Below are positions 5,925 to 16,203 of a DNA stretch of 59,571 nt, in pieces. The stretch's first letter is position 1. The number at the start of each line of letters is the position of its first letter. Under the pieces are notes generated by a model that worked only from the letters and a program-made list of their open reading frames with translations, had not been told where the DNA came from and did not search any database. The stretch is taken from the NCBI RefSeq assembly GCF_001292705.1, contig NZ_LGAK01000032.1, positions 1 through 59,571 on the forward strand, in the 5' to 3' direction. The DNA comes from Marinagarivorans algicola (lineage in GTDB: Bacteria > Pseudomonadota > Gammaproteobacteria > Pseudomonadales > Cellvibrionaceae). Position numbers and translations under genes: made by a program.

Positions 5925-8900
5925 ATGCCTACCCCCTCATTAATGCAACAGCTCTTTGGCTCGCTCAGCTGGCAGCCACCTGCATGGTTGTGCCGCTTTG
6001 GGCAGGCCTGCAAAGCACATTTCTGGCGCTATAGTATTTACTTACTTACGTTGAGCGCATTGGTAGCTGGTGCTTACTGGGGCTATAACGCCTACCAAAA
6101 CAGACCGCAACCCCTAGGCTACCAAGCCGTAGCTAGCATACCCAAAGCCGACACTTATATAGAAGGCACACAAGGCGACCCTAGCAGCGCCTATGTAACA
6201 CCTGCGCCTTTAGTGGTTGATTTTACAGTCGACGAAAGCACCCTACCCCAAAAAACAGCGCGCAACACCCAACACTACAGTCGTCAACTCGAGGCTAGCC
6301 AAGCCATCCAAAAAGCCGGTGTAGCCAAGCTTGATTTGCAAGGCAAAACACTCACCGCCGAGCAAGCCGCCAATATTACCCTTACCCCAAATGTGGCTGG
6401 CCAATGGCAGTGGCAAAGCCAAAACCGCTTAGTCTTTACCCCTAAGCAATCTTGGCCTGCCGAGCAAACCTATACCGTACGCTTTACCCATAACGATGAT
6501 ATTGCCCCGCCAAGTCGCTTTTTTAGTCGCCATATTATACTTAGTAAACCACAGGCTAGCTTTACGACCGCCCCGCTGAGTGTAACCATTACAGACACAC
6601 AATTTTATCAAGACTTAACCCCACAAACACCCGCACCGGGCAACCCAGTAGCCACCCATAAACGCCCGCCTGCTTGGCAAGTATTGGGCACGCTGCACTT
6701 TAGTCACCCAGTCGATATAGACAGCCTTAAAAAAGCACTCACTTTAAAAATAGCCACAGGCCAAAGCGAAGCCACATGGCGCGATTACCCCTATACACTC
6801 AGTCATGGGCCGCATCAGCGGAGCGTTTATATTCGCAGTGGTGATATTACGCTGGCGGAACAAGAAAGCCGCATGACCATTACTTTGGCCGCTGGTGTAC
6901 AGGCACTGCGTACGGGCAAAACTGTAAAAGGTGTTAGCCGCTCGGTGGTTATTCCTAGTGCGGGCGATTACTTTAAGCTTACCCATAGCGACACCCAAAT
7001 TATTAATAACGACACCGGCGAACCCGATCAAATCCTCACACTAGAGTTTAGCGATGCCGTGAGCGTACAAGATGTGATGAATAGTGTTGAGCTACATTTA
7101 CTACCTAAGCAAAACCCAGCAAATAAACGCGCTTGGCGCAGCGCTGCCGAAGTCAGCGCAGAGGTTTTAGCCAACAGTGCACTGCCGCTAACCCTTACAC
7201 CCATTGCAAGCGAGCACAGTACCGCCAAAGTGCACAGCTTTAAGTACGACACCAAGCAGCAGCGCCGCTTATATTTACATATTAACAAAGGGCTAACCTC
7301 TGTTAATGGCTTTACCATTAACAACAACCAAGACGCCCTGTTACAAAGCCCCGCCTACCCTCGCACAGTCAGCATTATGGGCCAAGGCGCACTATTATCA
7401 CACAGTGGCGAGCATAAAATACCCTTGGTTAGCCGAGGTATTCATGCCATTAATATGCAATTACATAAAGTTTTACCCAACCAAATTAATCACCTAATAA
7501 GCCAAACCCACGGCGATATTAGTAGCCCAGAGTTTCATGGCTATAACTTTAACGCCGACAACATTGGTACTTATTCTGAACATAAAATGACTATCAGCCA
7601 TAGTCATCCACGCACAGCCAATTATGCCTCTTATGATTTAAGCCGCCATTTAAAAGACGACAGCGCATTAGGTTTGTTTTTAGTTAAAGCACAAGCCTGG
7701 AACCCCATCAGCAACCAGCCAATATACGGTGTAGAAGACAAACGCCTGATATTAATTACTGATCTAGGCTTACTGGTTAAAAATAATAGTGACCAAAGCC
7801 AAGATGTTTTTGTGCAATCAATAAAAACAGGGTTGCCCGTAGCGGGTGCCACAGTAAAGCTATTAGGTAAAAATGGTTTGGCCATTATGCAGGCCACCAC
7901 CAGCGCAACAGGCCACGCACACTTTGCTAGCGCGCAAAACTATACCCGTGGTAAAGCCCCTGTCGCTTATGTGGTTACGCAAAATCGTGGCGACGGCAGT
8001 CATAATAACAACAATATAATAGATACAGCCTTTATTCCTTACCGCCACTATAGCCGGCAATTAAATTACTCGCGTTTTGATGTTGGCGGCGTGCGTAAGC
8101 AATACGGCAACCAAAACCCTTTAAGTGCTTTTGTTTTTACTGACCGCGGTATTTACCGCCCAGGCGATACCGTTAATATTGCCGCTATTGTTAAGCGCCA
8201 AAACTTCACCACACCTACAGCAATACCCTTAGAAATTGATATTCGCGACCCTAAAGGTAATAGCGTATTAACCCGGCGTATTCAGCTACCTAAGTACGGT
8301 TTTTTAGAGCTGCCTTTTAATACGCAGGCCACCTCAAACACTGGCCGCTACAGCGTCTTTGTGTATTTAATGAGTAACAATGGCAGCAGGCGCTACCGCA
8401 GCGAGCAGCTTGGCGTTGCTGACTTTCAAGTGGAAGAGTTCCAGCCCGATCGTCTAAAAATTACCACGCATTTTGCGCTAGCCGATAAGGCCGCAAATAC
8501 TACAACAAGTAAACCTGCCAACATCACCACTAAGGGCTGGATAACCGATTCGCAATTATTAGCCCATATGCAGCTTAATAATTTATTTGGTGCGCCGGCA
8601 CAAAACCGCCGCGCAACCGCCAAACTCACACTTAACCCTATACGCTTTTATTTTAAGCAATACAGCGAGTACCATTTTACTGACCCACAATTAAACAACC
8701 AAGCACAAGCTAAAACACTCACGACCGATTTACCCACAGCCACCACAGATGCCCAAGGCCAAGCCAATTTTACTATAGACCTTAGCGCATACAGTGCCGG
8801 CACTTATAATATTAATTTGCATACCCAAGGCTATGAAGCTGATGGCGGGCGCAGTGTACAAGCTAATATTAACCAGTGGGTGTCGCCGCTAAAAGCCCTT

Positions 8901-11900
8901 GTAGGCCACAAAAGTGCCAGCAATTTAAGTTATTTAAAACGCGGTAGCGAGCACACTATAGAGTTTATTAATATTGACTCTCAGCTTAATACCACCGCAC
9001 GCAACGCACTTAATCTGGCTTTAATCGAAGAGCGCTATGTGAGTACCTTAGTGAAACAGCGCAATGGCACGTATAGCTATCAATCGGTTAAAAAGCGTAT
9101 TACCGTTAACAAGCAAGCCATTAATATTGGCGAGCAAGGCTATAGCCACACATTAAACACTGATAACGCGGGCGACTTTGTACTAGAGCTCAAAGAAGGC
9201 AACACAATCATTAGCCGCGCCCACTACTCAGTAGCAGGTCAAGGCAATATTAGCGGCAAGCTCGAAAAAAATGCCGAACTTAATATAAAGCTTAACAAAA
9301 CCGATTATGCCCCTGGCGACACCATAGAGCTCAGTATTACTGCGCCTTATACCGGTGCCGGTTTAATTACGATAGAAAGTGACCATGTACATGCACACCA
9401 GTGGTTTACCAGCCAAAGCACGAGCAGTATTCAGCATATTACCTTGCCCTATAATATTGAAGGTAACGCTTATATTAATGTGGCCTTTGTACGCGCGATA
9501 GACTCGGAGGAGGTATTTATCAGCCCACTCAGCTATAGCGCTGTGCCTTTTAATATTGACCGTAGCGCAAGGCAAGTTACTGTGAACCTAAAAGCTCCTA
9601 CAAAAATAAAACCCGGACAAACATTGCAGGTTGAATACAGTACCGCAACGCCATCACGTATTGCTATTTTTGCCGTCGATGAAGGTATTTTGCAAGTCGC
9701 TAAATATAATACTCCTAACCCCCTTGCACACTTTATGAAAAAGCGGGCACTGCAGGTGAGTACCCAACAAATTTTAGACTTAATATTGCCAGAATTTAAC
9801 CTATTAAAACAACACGCCGGCATTGGTGGTGGTGCAGCCGCTATGCAAAAAGCACTCGCTAATAACCTTAACCCCTTTAGCCGTAAAACCGATAAACCCG
9901 CTGTATTTTGGGCCGGTATTAAAGAGGCTAATAGCCAAACTCAAAGTGCTAGCTTTACACTACCCGATACCTTCGCAGGCAGCCTACGCATTATGGCCGT
10001 TGCCGTTAATGACCAAGCGCTAGGTACAGCCACCACCAACACTTTAGTACGCGGTCCCTTTGTACTAAGCCCCAATGCACTGACCGTTGCGGCCCCCGGC
10101 GATGAGTTTGACGTTGCACTTGGCATAGCCAACGGCATAGAAGGCTCGGGCGATGGCGCACGTATTACCGTGACTTTAAGCACCAGCGAGCATCTTAAAT
10201 TAATAGGGGCCAATGCAAATGCTGACAGCCAACAAGAGCATATTATTGCCGAGGGAGGTGAGGGCAAAGCGGTATTTAAAGTGCGCGCTACACACGCCAT
10301 TGGCGCCGCTCAACTACGCTTTAGCGCTTCACTTACCGATGCCAGCGGCGCAACCCATACCAGTACACGCAGTGCCAGTTTAAGCGTGCGCCCTGCAACG
10401 CCTTTTAGCAGTACATTGAGCGCCGGTATTACGGGCTCTAGTACGCTTAATAAAGCGCAACAATTACCGGTGCCTAGGCAATTATTGCCCGCACTCGCCA
10501 ATAATAAAATTACCGCCTCCAGTGCGCCTATCGCCTTAACCGATGGATTACTGGGGTATTTGCATTACTACCCGCACATGTGTACCGAGCAAATTGTCAG
10601 CCGTGTATTTCCATTATTAGGCTTTTTTGACCATCCACAATTAGATGACGCTAAAAGCAGAGAAGCCAAATACCAAAAATTACTGCAAGCGTTAAGCGCA
10701 CGCCAACACAACAACGGCAGCTTTAGCCATTGGCCCAGTCATTACAACCTGACAACACGCCCCCCCTTAGACAGCGCGCATGACTACCCCACGCTATATG
10801 CCCTGCACTTTTTAACCGATGCTAAAGCGCTAGGTTTATCGGTGCCCAGTGCACTATTAACGCGAGGGTATGACTATTTACGCCAATTAGCCCGCGCCAC
10901 CATTAACACCCATACTGATGACAGCCGTATTTTAGAGCAGGCGCACCTACAAGCTTATGCACTGTACTTATTAAGCCGCAGCGGCCAAGTCACTACCAAC
11001 CACTTGGTTAATTTACAAGAAGTACTCACCCAACATAAAGCCGCACGCAAGCAAAACAAGCAGCATTTTAATTGGCAAAATGATATTACTGCGGTGTATA
11101 TGGCAGCCACTTACCAGTTATTAAAACAAAACAAAGAGGCCACTAAACTCATCAAACACTATAAACTGAGCGACAGCAGTACCTTTAACAATAGGCAAAA
11201 TAGCAGTGGTTACCATTCGCCATTAGCTTTAAATGCACAGTATATTTATATTGCAACTCGACATTTTAATGCCGACACTTTAGGTATTACCGAGCAAGAC
11301 ATGCAGCAATTTTTAACCCCGCTGTGGAGCAACCAATACAATACTTTAAGCGCTTCTTTTGCCACCCTTGCATTAAGTGCCTACAGCAAAGCGCAGCAAG
11401 CCAAAGGGATTGATCAAACCATTCACTTAACCCAGACCATTTCCAATGCGACTACCGGCGCTAGCGATAATACCACCCTACAGCCGTTAACCCTGAATAC
11501 TCAGGGCTTTCCTTATGCTCACTTTGATGCCAATGCAACCAGCCTTACCCTTAAAGCTCAGGCCCCAGTGTTTTATGCCTTACAACAAAACGGTTACAAC
11601 ACAGTACCGCCAGCAAAAGCGGCCGCTAATAATATAGAAATTACCCGTGAATACCAAAATAAACAAGGCCAAAGCATTACCCAAGCCAAACAAGGCGAAG
11701 AGATCAGCGTTGTATTGCGCGCCCGTAGCTTAACCGGCCAAGCAATAGCGAATACCGCTATTATTGATTTACTTCCTGGCGGCTTTGAAATACTGCGCGA
11801 AAGCTTAGAGGGCTACCGCAATGGCAATAACCCGTATTGGCAACCCGAGTACATCGATATTCGCGAAGACCGTTTAGTATTTTATGGCACAGTCACACCA

Positions 11901-12041
11901 CAAATCACCGAAATACGCTACCAAGCAAAAGTGACTGCTCGCGGCCGCTTTATTGTTCCGGCGGCAACTGCACAGTCAATGTATGACTTAACCACTTACG
12001 CACACACAGCCGCTGGTCAATTTGAAGTACTCGATCATTAA
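5925..12041 (+). CDS. Alpha-2-macroglobulin family protein (YfhM-like), membrane-anchored
   Basis: This very large envelope protein of about 2038 residues belongs to the bacterial alpha-2-macroglobulins, which trap foreign proteases in the periplasm and normally work with PBP1C. One N-terminal membrane segment (about residues 33-54) is followed by macroglobulin domains: an MG2-like FVFTDRGIYRPGDTV near residue 735, an A2M segment with PDTFAGSLRIMAVAV near 1345, and the thioester motif CTEQ with Cys at about 1553 in the HMCTEQIVSR context. I chose the ATG at 5925 over an upstream TTG at 5880 because AAAGGAAG lies about 9 nt before it. Unlike E. coli YfhM there is no lipobox, so anchoring is by an uncleaved N-terminal helix. 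At this length it belongs to the long subgroup. It shares a locus with pbpC, 180 bp downstream. Confidence 0.93.
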   Translation: MPTPSLMQQLFGSLSWQPPAWLCRFGQACKAHFWRYSIYLLTLSALVAGAYWGYNAYQNRPQPLGYQAVASIPKADTYIEGTQGDPSSAYVTPAPLVVDFTVDESTLPQKTARNTQHYSRQLEASQAIQKAGVAKLDLQGKTLTAEQAANITLTPNVAGQWQWQSQNRLVFTPKQSWPAEQTYTVRFTHNDDIAPPSRFFSRHIILSKPQASFTTAPLSVTITDTQFYQDLTPQTPAPGNPVATHKRPPAWQVLGTLHFSHPVDIDSLKKALTLKIATGQSEATWRDYPYTLSHGPHQRSVYIRSGDITLAEQESRMTITLAAGVQALRTGKTVKGVSRSVVIPSAGDYFKLTHSDTQIINNDTGEPDQILTLEFSDAVSVQDVMNSVELHLLPKQNPANKRAWRSAAEVSAEVLANSALPLTLTPIASEHSTAKVHSFKYDTKQQRRLYLHINKGLTSVNGFTINNNQDALLQSPAYPRTVSIMGQGALLSHSGEHKIPLVSRGIHAINMQLHKVLPNQINHLISQTHGDISSPEFHGYNFNADNIGTYSEHKMTISHSHPRTANYASYDLSRHLKDDSALGLFLVKAQAWNPISNQPIYGVEDKRLILITDLGLLVKNNSDQSQDVFVQSIKTGLPVAGATVKLLGKNGLAIMQATTSATGHAHFASAQNYTRGKAPVAYVVTQNRGDGSHNNNNIIDTAFIPYRHYSRQLNYSRFDVGGVRKQYGNQNPLSAFVFTDRGIYRPGDTVNIAAIVKRQNFTTPTAIPLEIDIRDPKGNSVLTRRIQLPKYGFLELPFNTQATSNTGRYSVFVYLMSNNGSRRYRSEQLGVADFQVEEFQPDRLKITTHFALADKAANTTTSKPANITTKGWITDSQLLAHMQLNNLFGAPAQNRRATAKLTLNPIRFYFKQYSEYHFTDPQLNNQAQAKTLTTDLPTATTDAQGQANFTIDLSAYSAGTYNINLHTQGYEADGGRSVQANINQWVSPLKALVGHKSASNLSYLKRGSEHTIEFINIDSQLNTTARNALNLALIEERYVSTLVKQRNGTYSYQSVKKRITVNKQAINIGEQGYSHTLNTDNAGDFVLELKEGNTIISRAHYSVAGQGNISGKLEKNAELNIKLNKTDYAPGDTIELSITAPYTGAGLITIESDHVHAHQWFTSQSTSSIQHITLPYNIEGNAYINVAFVRAIDSEEVFISPLSYSAVPFNIDRSARQVTVNLKAPTKIKPGQTLQVEYSTATPSRIAIFAVDEGILQVAKYNTPNPLAHFMKKRALQVSTQQILDLILPEFNLLKQHAGIGGGAAAMQKALANNLNPFSRKTDKPAVFWAGIKEANSQTQSASFTLPDTFAGSLRIMAVAVNDQALGTATTNTLVRGPFVLSPNALTVAAPGDEFDVALGIANGIEGSGDGARITVTLSTSEHLKLIGANANADSQQEHIIAEGGEGKAVFKVRATHAIGAAQLRFSASLTDASGATHTSTRSASLSVRPATPFSSTLSAGITGSSTLNKAQQLPVPRQLLPALANNKITASSAPIALTDGLLGYLHYYPHMCTEQIVSRVFPLLGFFDHPQLDDAKSREAKYQKLLQALSARQHNNGSFSHWPSHYNLTTRPPLDSAHDYPTLYALHFLTDAKALGLSVPSALLTRGYDYLRQLARATINTHTDDSRILEQAHLQAYALYLLSRSGQVTTNHLVNLQEVLTQHKAARKQNKQHFNWQNDITAVYMAATYQLLKQNKEATKLIKHYKLSDSSTFNNRQNSSGYHSPLALNAQYIYIATRHFNADTLGITEQDMQQFLTPLWSNQYNTLSASFATLALSAYSKAQQAKGIDQTIHLTQTISNATTGASDNTTLQPLTLNTQGFPYAHFDANATSLTLKAQAPVFYALQQNGYNTVPPAKAAANNIEITREYQNKQGQSITQAKQGEEISVVLRARSLTGQAIANTAIIDLLPGGFEILRESLEGYRNGNNPYWQPEYIDIREDRLVFYGTVTPQITEIRYQAKVTARGRFIVPAATAQSMYDLTTYAHTAAGQFEVLDH

Positions 12042-12063
12042 TACTTAACACCAACATTAATAG

Positions 12064-12106
12064 ACCGCTTTAATACACGGCCTTAAGGGCTCTGTATTAA
12101 AGCGGT
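12064..12106 (+). promoter_or_regulatory. Perfect 14-bp hairpin between the macroglobulin gene and pbpC
   Basis: ACCGCTTTAATACA (12064-12077) pairs perfectly with TGTATTAAAGCGGT (12093-12106). The 15-nt loop contains CCTTAAGG. There is no clean T-run after it (TAATTT), so it may be a weak terminator, an mRNA stability element or a processing site that sets the ratio of the two partner proteins. Confidence 0.55.
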
Positions 12107-12221
12107 TAATTTAAAATACTACTTTTAAATAGCTGTTAAAAATAATATTTAAAAAGAGTCGCTAGAAATGGTTGTTAAAAATGATCATTAAACGCGTGCC
12201 TAATGGGCTAGGTGCCACACC

Positions 12222-14591
12222 ATGATAAAACTTACTCCCTCGTTTACCCGTATGGTATTTTATGGCTTTGCACTATTGGGGTTAAGCGTGCTAGTAGGCT
12301 TTATTCTGTATTGGTTAAGCCCAAAACCTGAGCTTATCAAACACACCTCTTACTCCAGTGCGTACTTTTCCAGAAGTGGCGAACTGCTGCGCCTGACACT
12401 GGCCAATGATGAGCGTTTTAGGCTGTATACGCCGCTGCAGGCTATCACCCAAAATGTTCAGCAAGCGACCATCATCTACGAAGATAAATATTTTTACCAA
12501 CACCCAGGTGTTAATATTGCCGCACTCGCGCGCGCCATTAACGACACCTATATAAAACGAACAAGGCGTATTGGCGCATCCACATTAACCATGCAAGTTG
12601 CGCGTTTACGCTTTAATATGAATAGCCGCTCTATTGTGGGCAAAATACAACAAATGCTACGCGCCTTACAAATAGAGCGCCATTACTCTAAAGCACAAAT
12701 ACTGCAAGCATATTTAAACCTAGCGCCTTATGGGGCTAATATTGAAGGTATCGGCGCGGCGAGTTGGATCTACTTTAATAAACCAGCCCACGCACTCACT
12801 CAGCCAGAGGCCACCTTATTGGCCGTAATACCACAAAACCCTAATAAGCGTAATATTGCCACGCACACAGGTTTTAATGCGGCGTTAAAAATTGCTCGAC
12901 GAGTTAATGGCGATAAGCCACTAATTATTGATTATGTCAATATTCAATCAATTAAAAACCTGCCTTTTGTAGCGCCACATTTTATTAACAGGCTTATACT
13001 GCAGCACCGCTACAAGCCGGCACAAAGCTATACGACAAGCCTTAATTTACCACTGCAAAAACTTGTTCGCCAACAGGCCCAGCAATACATTACACGCCAT
13101 AAACACTCGGGCATTAATAATACGGCTGCACTATTATTAAACTTTAATACTATGCATATTGAGGCAGAGCTTGGGTCGGTTGATTTTTTTAACCGCAGTA
13201 TTCACGGTCAAGTCAATGGTACCCGCGCTAAGCGCTCGCCGGGCTCTACACTCAAACCTTTTATTTATGCTGGCGCCATTGATCAAGGTTTAATACATCC
13301 CTATTCATTACTTAAAGATGCACCACAACGCTTTGGTGCCTATACTCCCGAAAACTATGACCAACAATTTATGGGGCCGGTATTAGCCACCCACGCTTTA
13401 GCCCTCAGCCGCAATGTGCCTGCGGTTAGCTTACAGGCGCAGCTCACGGCGCCTACGTTTCACCAGCTATTACTTAATGCCAGTATTAGCCAACTGCGCT
13501 CACCTGAATTTTATGGTTTAGCCCTAGCGTTAGGTGGTGTAGAGGTAACGATGCATGAGCTGGCTGGGCTATATGCCATGCTAGGCAATTTAGGGTTGCA
13601 CCAAAAAACACGTAGCCTTTTAACAAGTGACAAAAAGGGTACGCAACTAATAAGCCCAGAGGCGGCCTATATTGCTTTAAATATGCTAAAAAGCACGGCC
13701 AAAGTTAACCAAAATACGCCGTTACAAAAACTGTATCAAGCCAAACCCTATGATGTGTACTGGAAGACAGGCACCTCTTTTGCGTTTAGAGATGCTTGGG
13801 CTGTGGGTATTTTTGGGCATTATGTATTGGCTGTTTGGGTGGGTAATTTTGATGGCGAGGGCAACCCTAATTTTGTAGGGCGCGCAGCAGCAGGGCCATT
13901 ATTTTTTAATATTATTCAGGCTATTGCTAATGAGCAGCCTATACGCAATTATTGGCCCGATATTACCACTGTCCCCCCCAAAGCCGCCACAAAGTTACGC
14001 CTTACCCACCAAGGCAAGCCACTTAATCTTCGCTTGATTGATGTGTGTAAAGATACCGGCGAACTCCCTAACCAGCACTGCCCCACCTTACGTAAAAGTT
14101 TGTTTATTCCAGGTAAATCGCCTATTAAAAGTGGCAATATTTATCGCAAAATATGGCTAGATAAAAAAACGGGACTACGTGCATGTAACCCCAATCCCAA
14201 AACACAAACCCAGCGCGTTTTTGAATTTTGGCCCAGTGACTTATTGCAATTATTTAATCAGGCCGGTATTCAGCGAAAATTACCGCCGGCTTTTATGCCT
14301 GAGTGCACACTAGATGATACCGCCAGTAGTGGCCTTGCCCCGCGTATTACATCACCGAGCAATCAATTAACCTATGCACTACAAAAAAACCACAACACAC
14401 TCGCCTTAAAAGCAACAGCCGATACAAATGTTGCACAGCTGTATTGGTTTGCCAATCAGCAATATTTGGGTAGCCAAGCGGCCGATCAAACATTTTTTTG
14501 GTCAGCAACGGTTGGTACTTATACGCTAAAAGTTGTCGATGACCACGGCCGCTCGGCAAGCATAGAGATTATCATTACACTGGCGCAGTAA
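12222..14591 (+). CDS. pbpC: Penicillin-binding protein 1C (bifunctional peptidoglycan synthase)
   Basis: A class A penicillin-binding protein of 789 residues. It has an N-terminal membrane helix (about 10-30), a GT51 glycosyltransferase domain with catalytic E87 in EDKYFYQHPG and the GASTLTMQVARL and LNLAPYGANIEG signatures, and a transpeptidase domain with SxxK as S342-T-L-K345, SRN in the ALSRNVPAVSL context and KTG at 515-517. It ends in a C-terminal BiPBP_C domain (about 700-789). It makes and cross-links glycan strands in the periplasm. The pairing with an alpha-2-macroglobulin gene is the standard arrangement and suggests repair of peptidoglycan after attack. The ATG at 12222 has a modest CTAGGTG site upstream. 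Confidence 0.95.
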   Translation: MIKLTPSFTRMVFYGFALLGLSVLVGFILYWLSPKPELIKHTSYSSAYFSRSGELLRLTLANDERFRLYTPLQAITQNVQQATIIYEDKYFYQHPGVNIAALARAINDTYIKRTRRIGASTLTMQVARLRFNMNSRSIVGKIQQMLRALQIERHYSKAQILQAYLNLAPYGANIEGIGAASWIYFNKPAHALTQPEATLLAVIPQNPNKRNIATHTGFNAALKIARRVNGDKPLIIDYVNIQSIKNLPFVAPHFINRLILQHRYKPAQSYTTSLNLPLQKLVRQQAQQYITRHKHSGINNTAALLLNFNTMHIEAELGSVDFFNRSIHGQVNGTRAKRSPGSTLKPFIYAGAIDQGLIHPYSLLKDAPQRFGAYTPENYDQQFMGPVLATHALALSRNVPAVSLQAQLTAPTFHQLLLNASISQLRSPEFYGLALALGGVEVTMHELAGLYAMLGNLGLHQKTRSLLTSDKKGTQLISPEAAYIALNMLKSTAKVNQNTPLQKLYQAKPYDVYWKTGTSFAFRDAWAVGIFGHYVLAVWVGNFDGEGNPNFVGRAAAGPLFFNIIQAIANEQPIRNYWPDITTVPPKAATKLRLTHQGKPLNLRLIDVCKDTGELPNQHCPTLRKSLFIPGKSPIKSGNIYRKIWLDKKTGLRACNPNPKTQTQRVFEFWPSDLLQLFNQAGIQRKLPPAFMPECTLDDTASSGLAPRITSPSNQLTYALQKNHNTLALKATADTNVAQLYWFANQQYLGSQAADQTFFWSATVGTYTLKVVDDHGRSASIEIIITLAQ

Positions 14592-14710
14592 TAAGTAATA
14601 AATGCACTACTGGATACTCAGTTTCAAAAATACACACTGTATTCAGTGGCAGCATACATATTGGTTCATCGCGTTATCAAATAATGAGTGCGCTGCATTC
14701 GTGTGCCGTA

Positions 14711-15085
14711 TCACGCTACCCTAGACCATACAGCAAATTCATTACCACTCGGCTCAGTAAAATGGAATCTACGGCCTCCAGGGAAGTCAAAAATAGGCTT
14801 TGTGATAACCCCACCTGCTGCTTTTATTTTGTCGAGACTCCGCTCTAAATGGTGACTATAAAATATTAATAACGCAGCACCTTGTGCACTATGAGAGCAG
14901 GCATGACTTTGGTAAAAACCTCCATCAAGCCCTGCATGAGTAAATGCGATGTACCTAGGGCTATAATCCTGAAACTGCCAATTAAATACTTGCCCAAAAA
15001 AGGCTTTAGTGGCCAGTAAATTGTTAGCAGGAAATTCAACATAATTTAATTTTTCATGTTCTGGAGGCATAATATTGACAGGCAT
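14711..15085 (-). CDS. VOC (glyoxalase/bleomycin resistance) family protein
   Basis: About 124 residues with one vicinal-oxygen-chelate module: the N-terminal motif LNYVEFPANNLLATKAFFGQVFNW and the C-terminal FPGGRRFHFTEPSGNEFAVWS. Short single-domain proteins of this type are common, mostly uncharacterised, and thought to act as dimers. The substrate cannot be read from the sequence. I place the start at the ATG at 15085 because AAGGGTG lies 7 nt upstream. An upstream in-frame ATG at 15136 lacks such a site. It is a single gene converging on pbpC. Confidence 0.85.
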   Translation of the reverse strand: MPVNIMPPEHEKLNYVEFPANNLLATKAFFGQVFNWQFQDYSPRYIAFTHAGLDGGFYQSHACSHSAQGAALLIFYSHHLERSLDKIKAAGGVITKPIFDFPGGRRFHFTEPSGNEFAVWSRVA

Positions 15086-15244
15086 GGGCACACCCTTGAG
15101 TGAACGATTAAAACGCATTATAGGCTTTCGGCTCACCGCCTGCCTACCGAGGGCTGATCACAGTCTAGTGCAAAAGCAGTATCTCAAAACGTAATCTATG
15201 GATAGGCAGGCTAAAAGAGCGCTTTAATTATTTATGACCCTATA

Positions 15245-16006
15245 CTATTTCGCCACCATATTAAGCTCACGCTTGAGCTCTTTCCATAAGTTTTCGTAGG
15301 CTCTTACGGCTCGTCCCTTAGTTGCATAGGCCGCTAGCGGGGCTTGCTTTTCACTCATTTTTTCGGCGGCGCTATCATAGGGAATACACGTTTTAAGCAT
15401 TTGAATAGGCATTGCTTTAGCGTTAGCGACAGTCTGTTTATGTACACTGCGCCGCATATCAACTTGATTAAAAAAGCCAACAATACGCTTAGGTTGGTAT
15501 TTTTGCCGACTAAAAAAGTCAACCACTTGGGCAATAGCTCTGACGGACATAGGGCTAGGAATAATTGGCACCAAAACAATATCGGCTTTTGAAACTAAAT
15601 ACTCTACGCTTGGTGATAAACTTGGCGGGCAATCGTGAAACAAAAAGCGGGCATTTTCACTCAATGGCGCAATCAGGCTATCGAGTAATTTACGAGGATT
15701 TTTATGTAACTCTAATGCGCCTTCTATTTTTCTTAAGCTTAAATCCGCAGGAATCAACGACAACCGCGGATAAGGAGTTCTTAGCTCTAGTCCGCCAATA
15801 GGTAACCCCTGGCTAAACAATTTAAGGCTTTTTGTTTTTTTACCTGTCGACATATTATCTCTAAAATACCATGTCGATGCCGCTTGAGGATCCCAATCCC
15901 ACAACAAGGTATTATGCTTATTTTGACTGGCTAAATAGGCTAGATTAACAATTGTTGTTGTTTTCCCTACACCACCTTTTAAATTGTAAACTGCAATAGA
16001 CTGCAT
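15245..16006 (-). CDS. ParA-family ATPase
   Basis: A deviant Walker A ATPase of about 253 residues with NLKGGVGKTTTIVN near the N-terminus, LLWDWDPQAAST as the A' motif and FLFHDCPPSLSPS as Walker B. I set the start at the ATG at 16006 because AAGGAG lies 7 nt upstream. No ParB-like partner or parS-type sites are adjacent, so this is an orphan ParA and not the chromosomal parAB. Orphan ParA proteins position cargoes such as chemoreceptor arrays, flagella or storage granules. The cargo here is unknown. Confidence 0.9.
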   Translation of the reverse strand: MQSIAVYNLKGGVGKTTTIVNLAYLASQNKHNTLLWDWDPQAASTWYFRDNMSTGKKTKSLKLFSQGLPIGGLELRTPYPRLSLIPADLSLRKIEGALELHKNPRKLLDSLIAPLSENARFLFHDCPPSLSPSVEYLVSKADIVLVPIIPSPMSVRAIAQVVDFFSRQKYQPKRIVGFFNQVDMRRSVHKQTVANAKAMPIQMLKTCIPYDSAAEKMSEKQAPLAAYATKGRAVRAYENLWKELKRELNMVAK

Positions 16007-16203
16007 ACGGCTCCTTAACATCACAAACATCTACCGCGCAAGCAAAGTCATCAGCGTCAATGAGCTATTAAGTACCGCGCAGTTAATAATAACGCCAAGT
16101 TTAACCGATTAGCTAACATATTTGTATTTCATTTTTATGACTAAGCCACTGCCTTCCCCCCTGTGATCAGTACGTCATCTGGGTACCCCAAACCTAAAAA
16201 AGA

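Noticed and set aside
5880-5925. TTG at 5880 as the start of the macroglobulin gene
   Set aside because: The ATG at 5925 has a well-placed AAAGGAAG; the TTG has none, and the extra residues add nothing conserved.
5696-6034. Open frame of 112 codons upstream of and overlapping the macroglobulin start
   Set aside because: It overlaps repeat elements and the real start of the macroglobulin gene, has no ribosome-binding site, and resembles no family.
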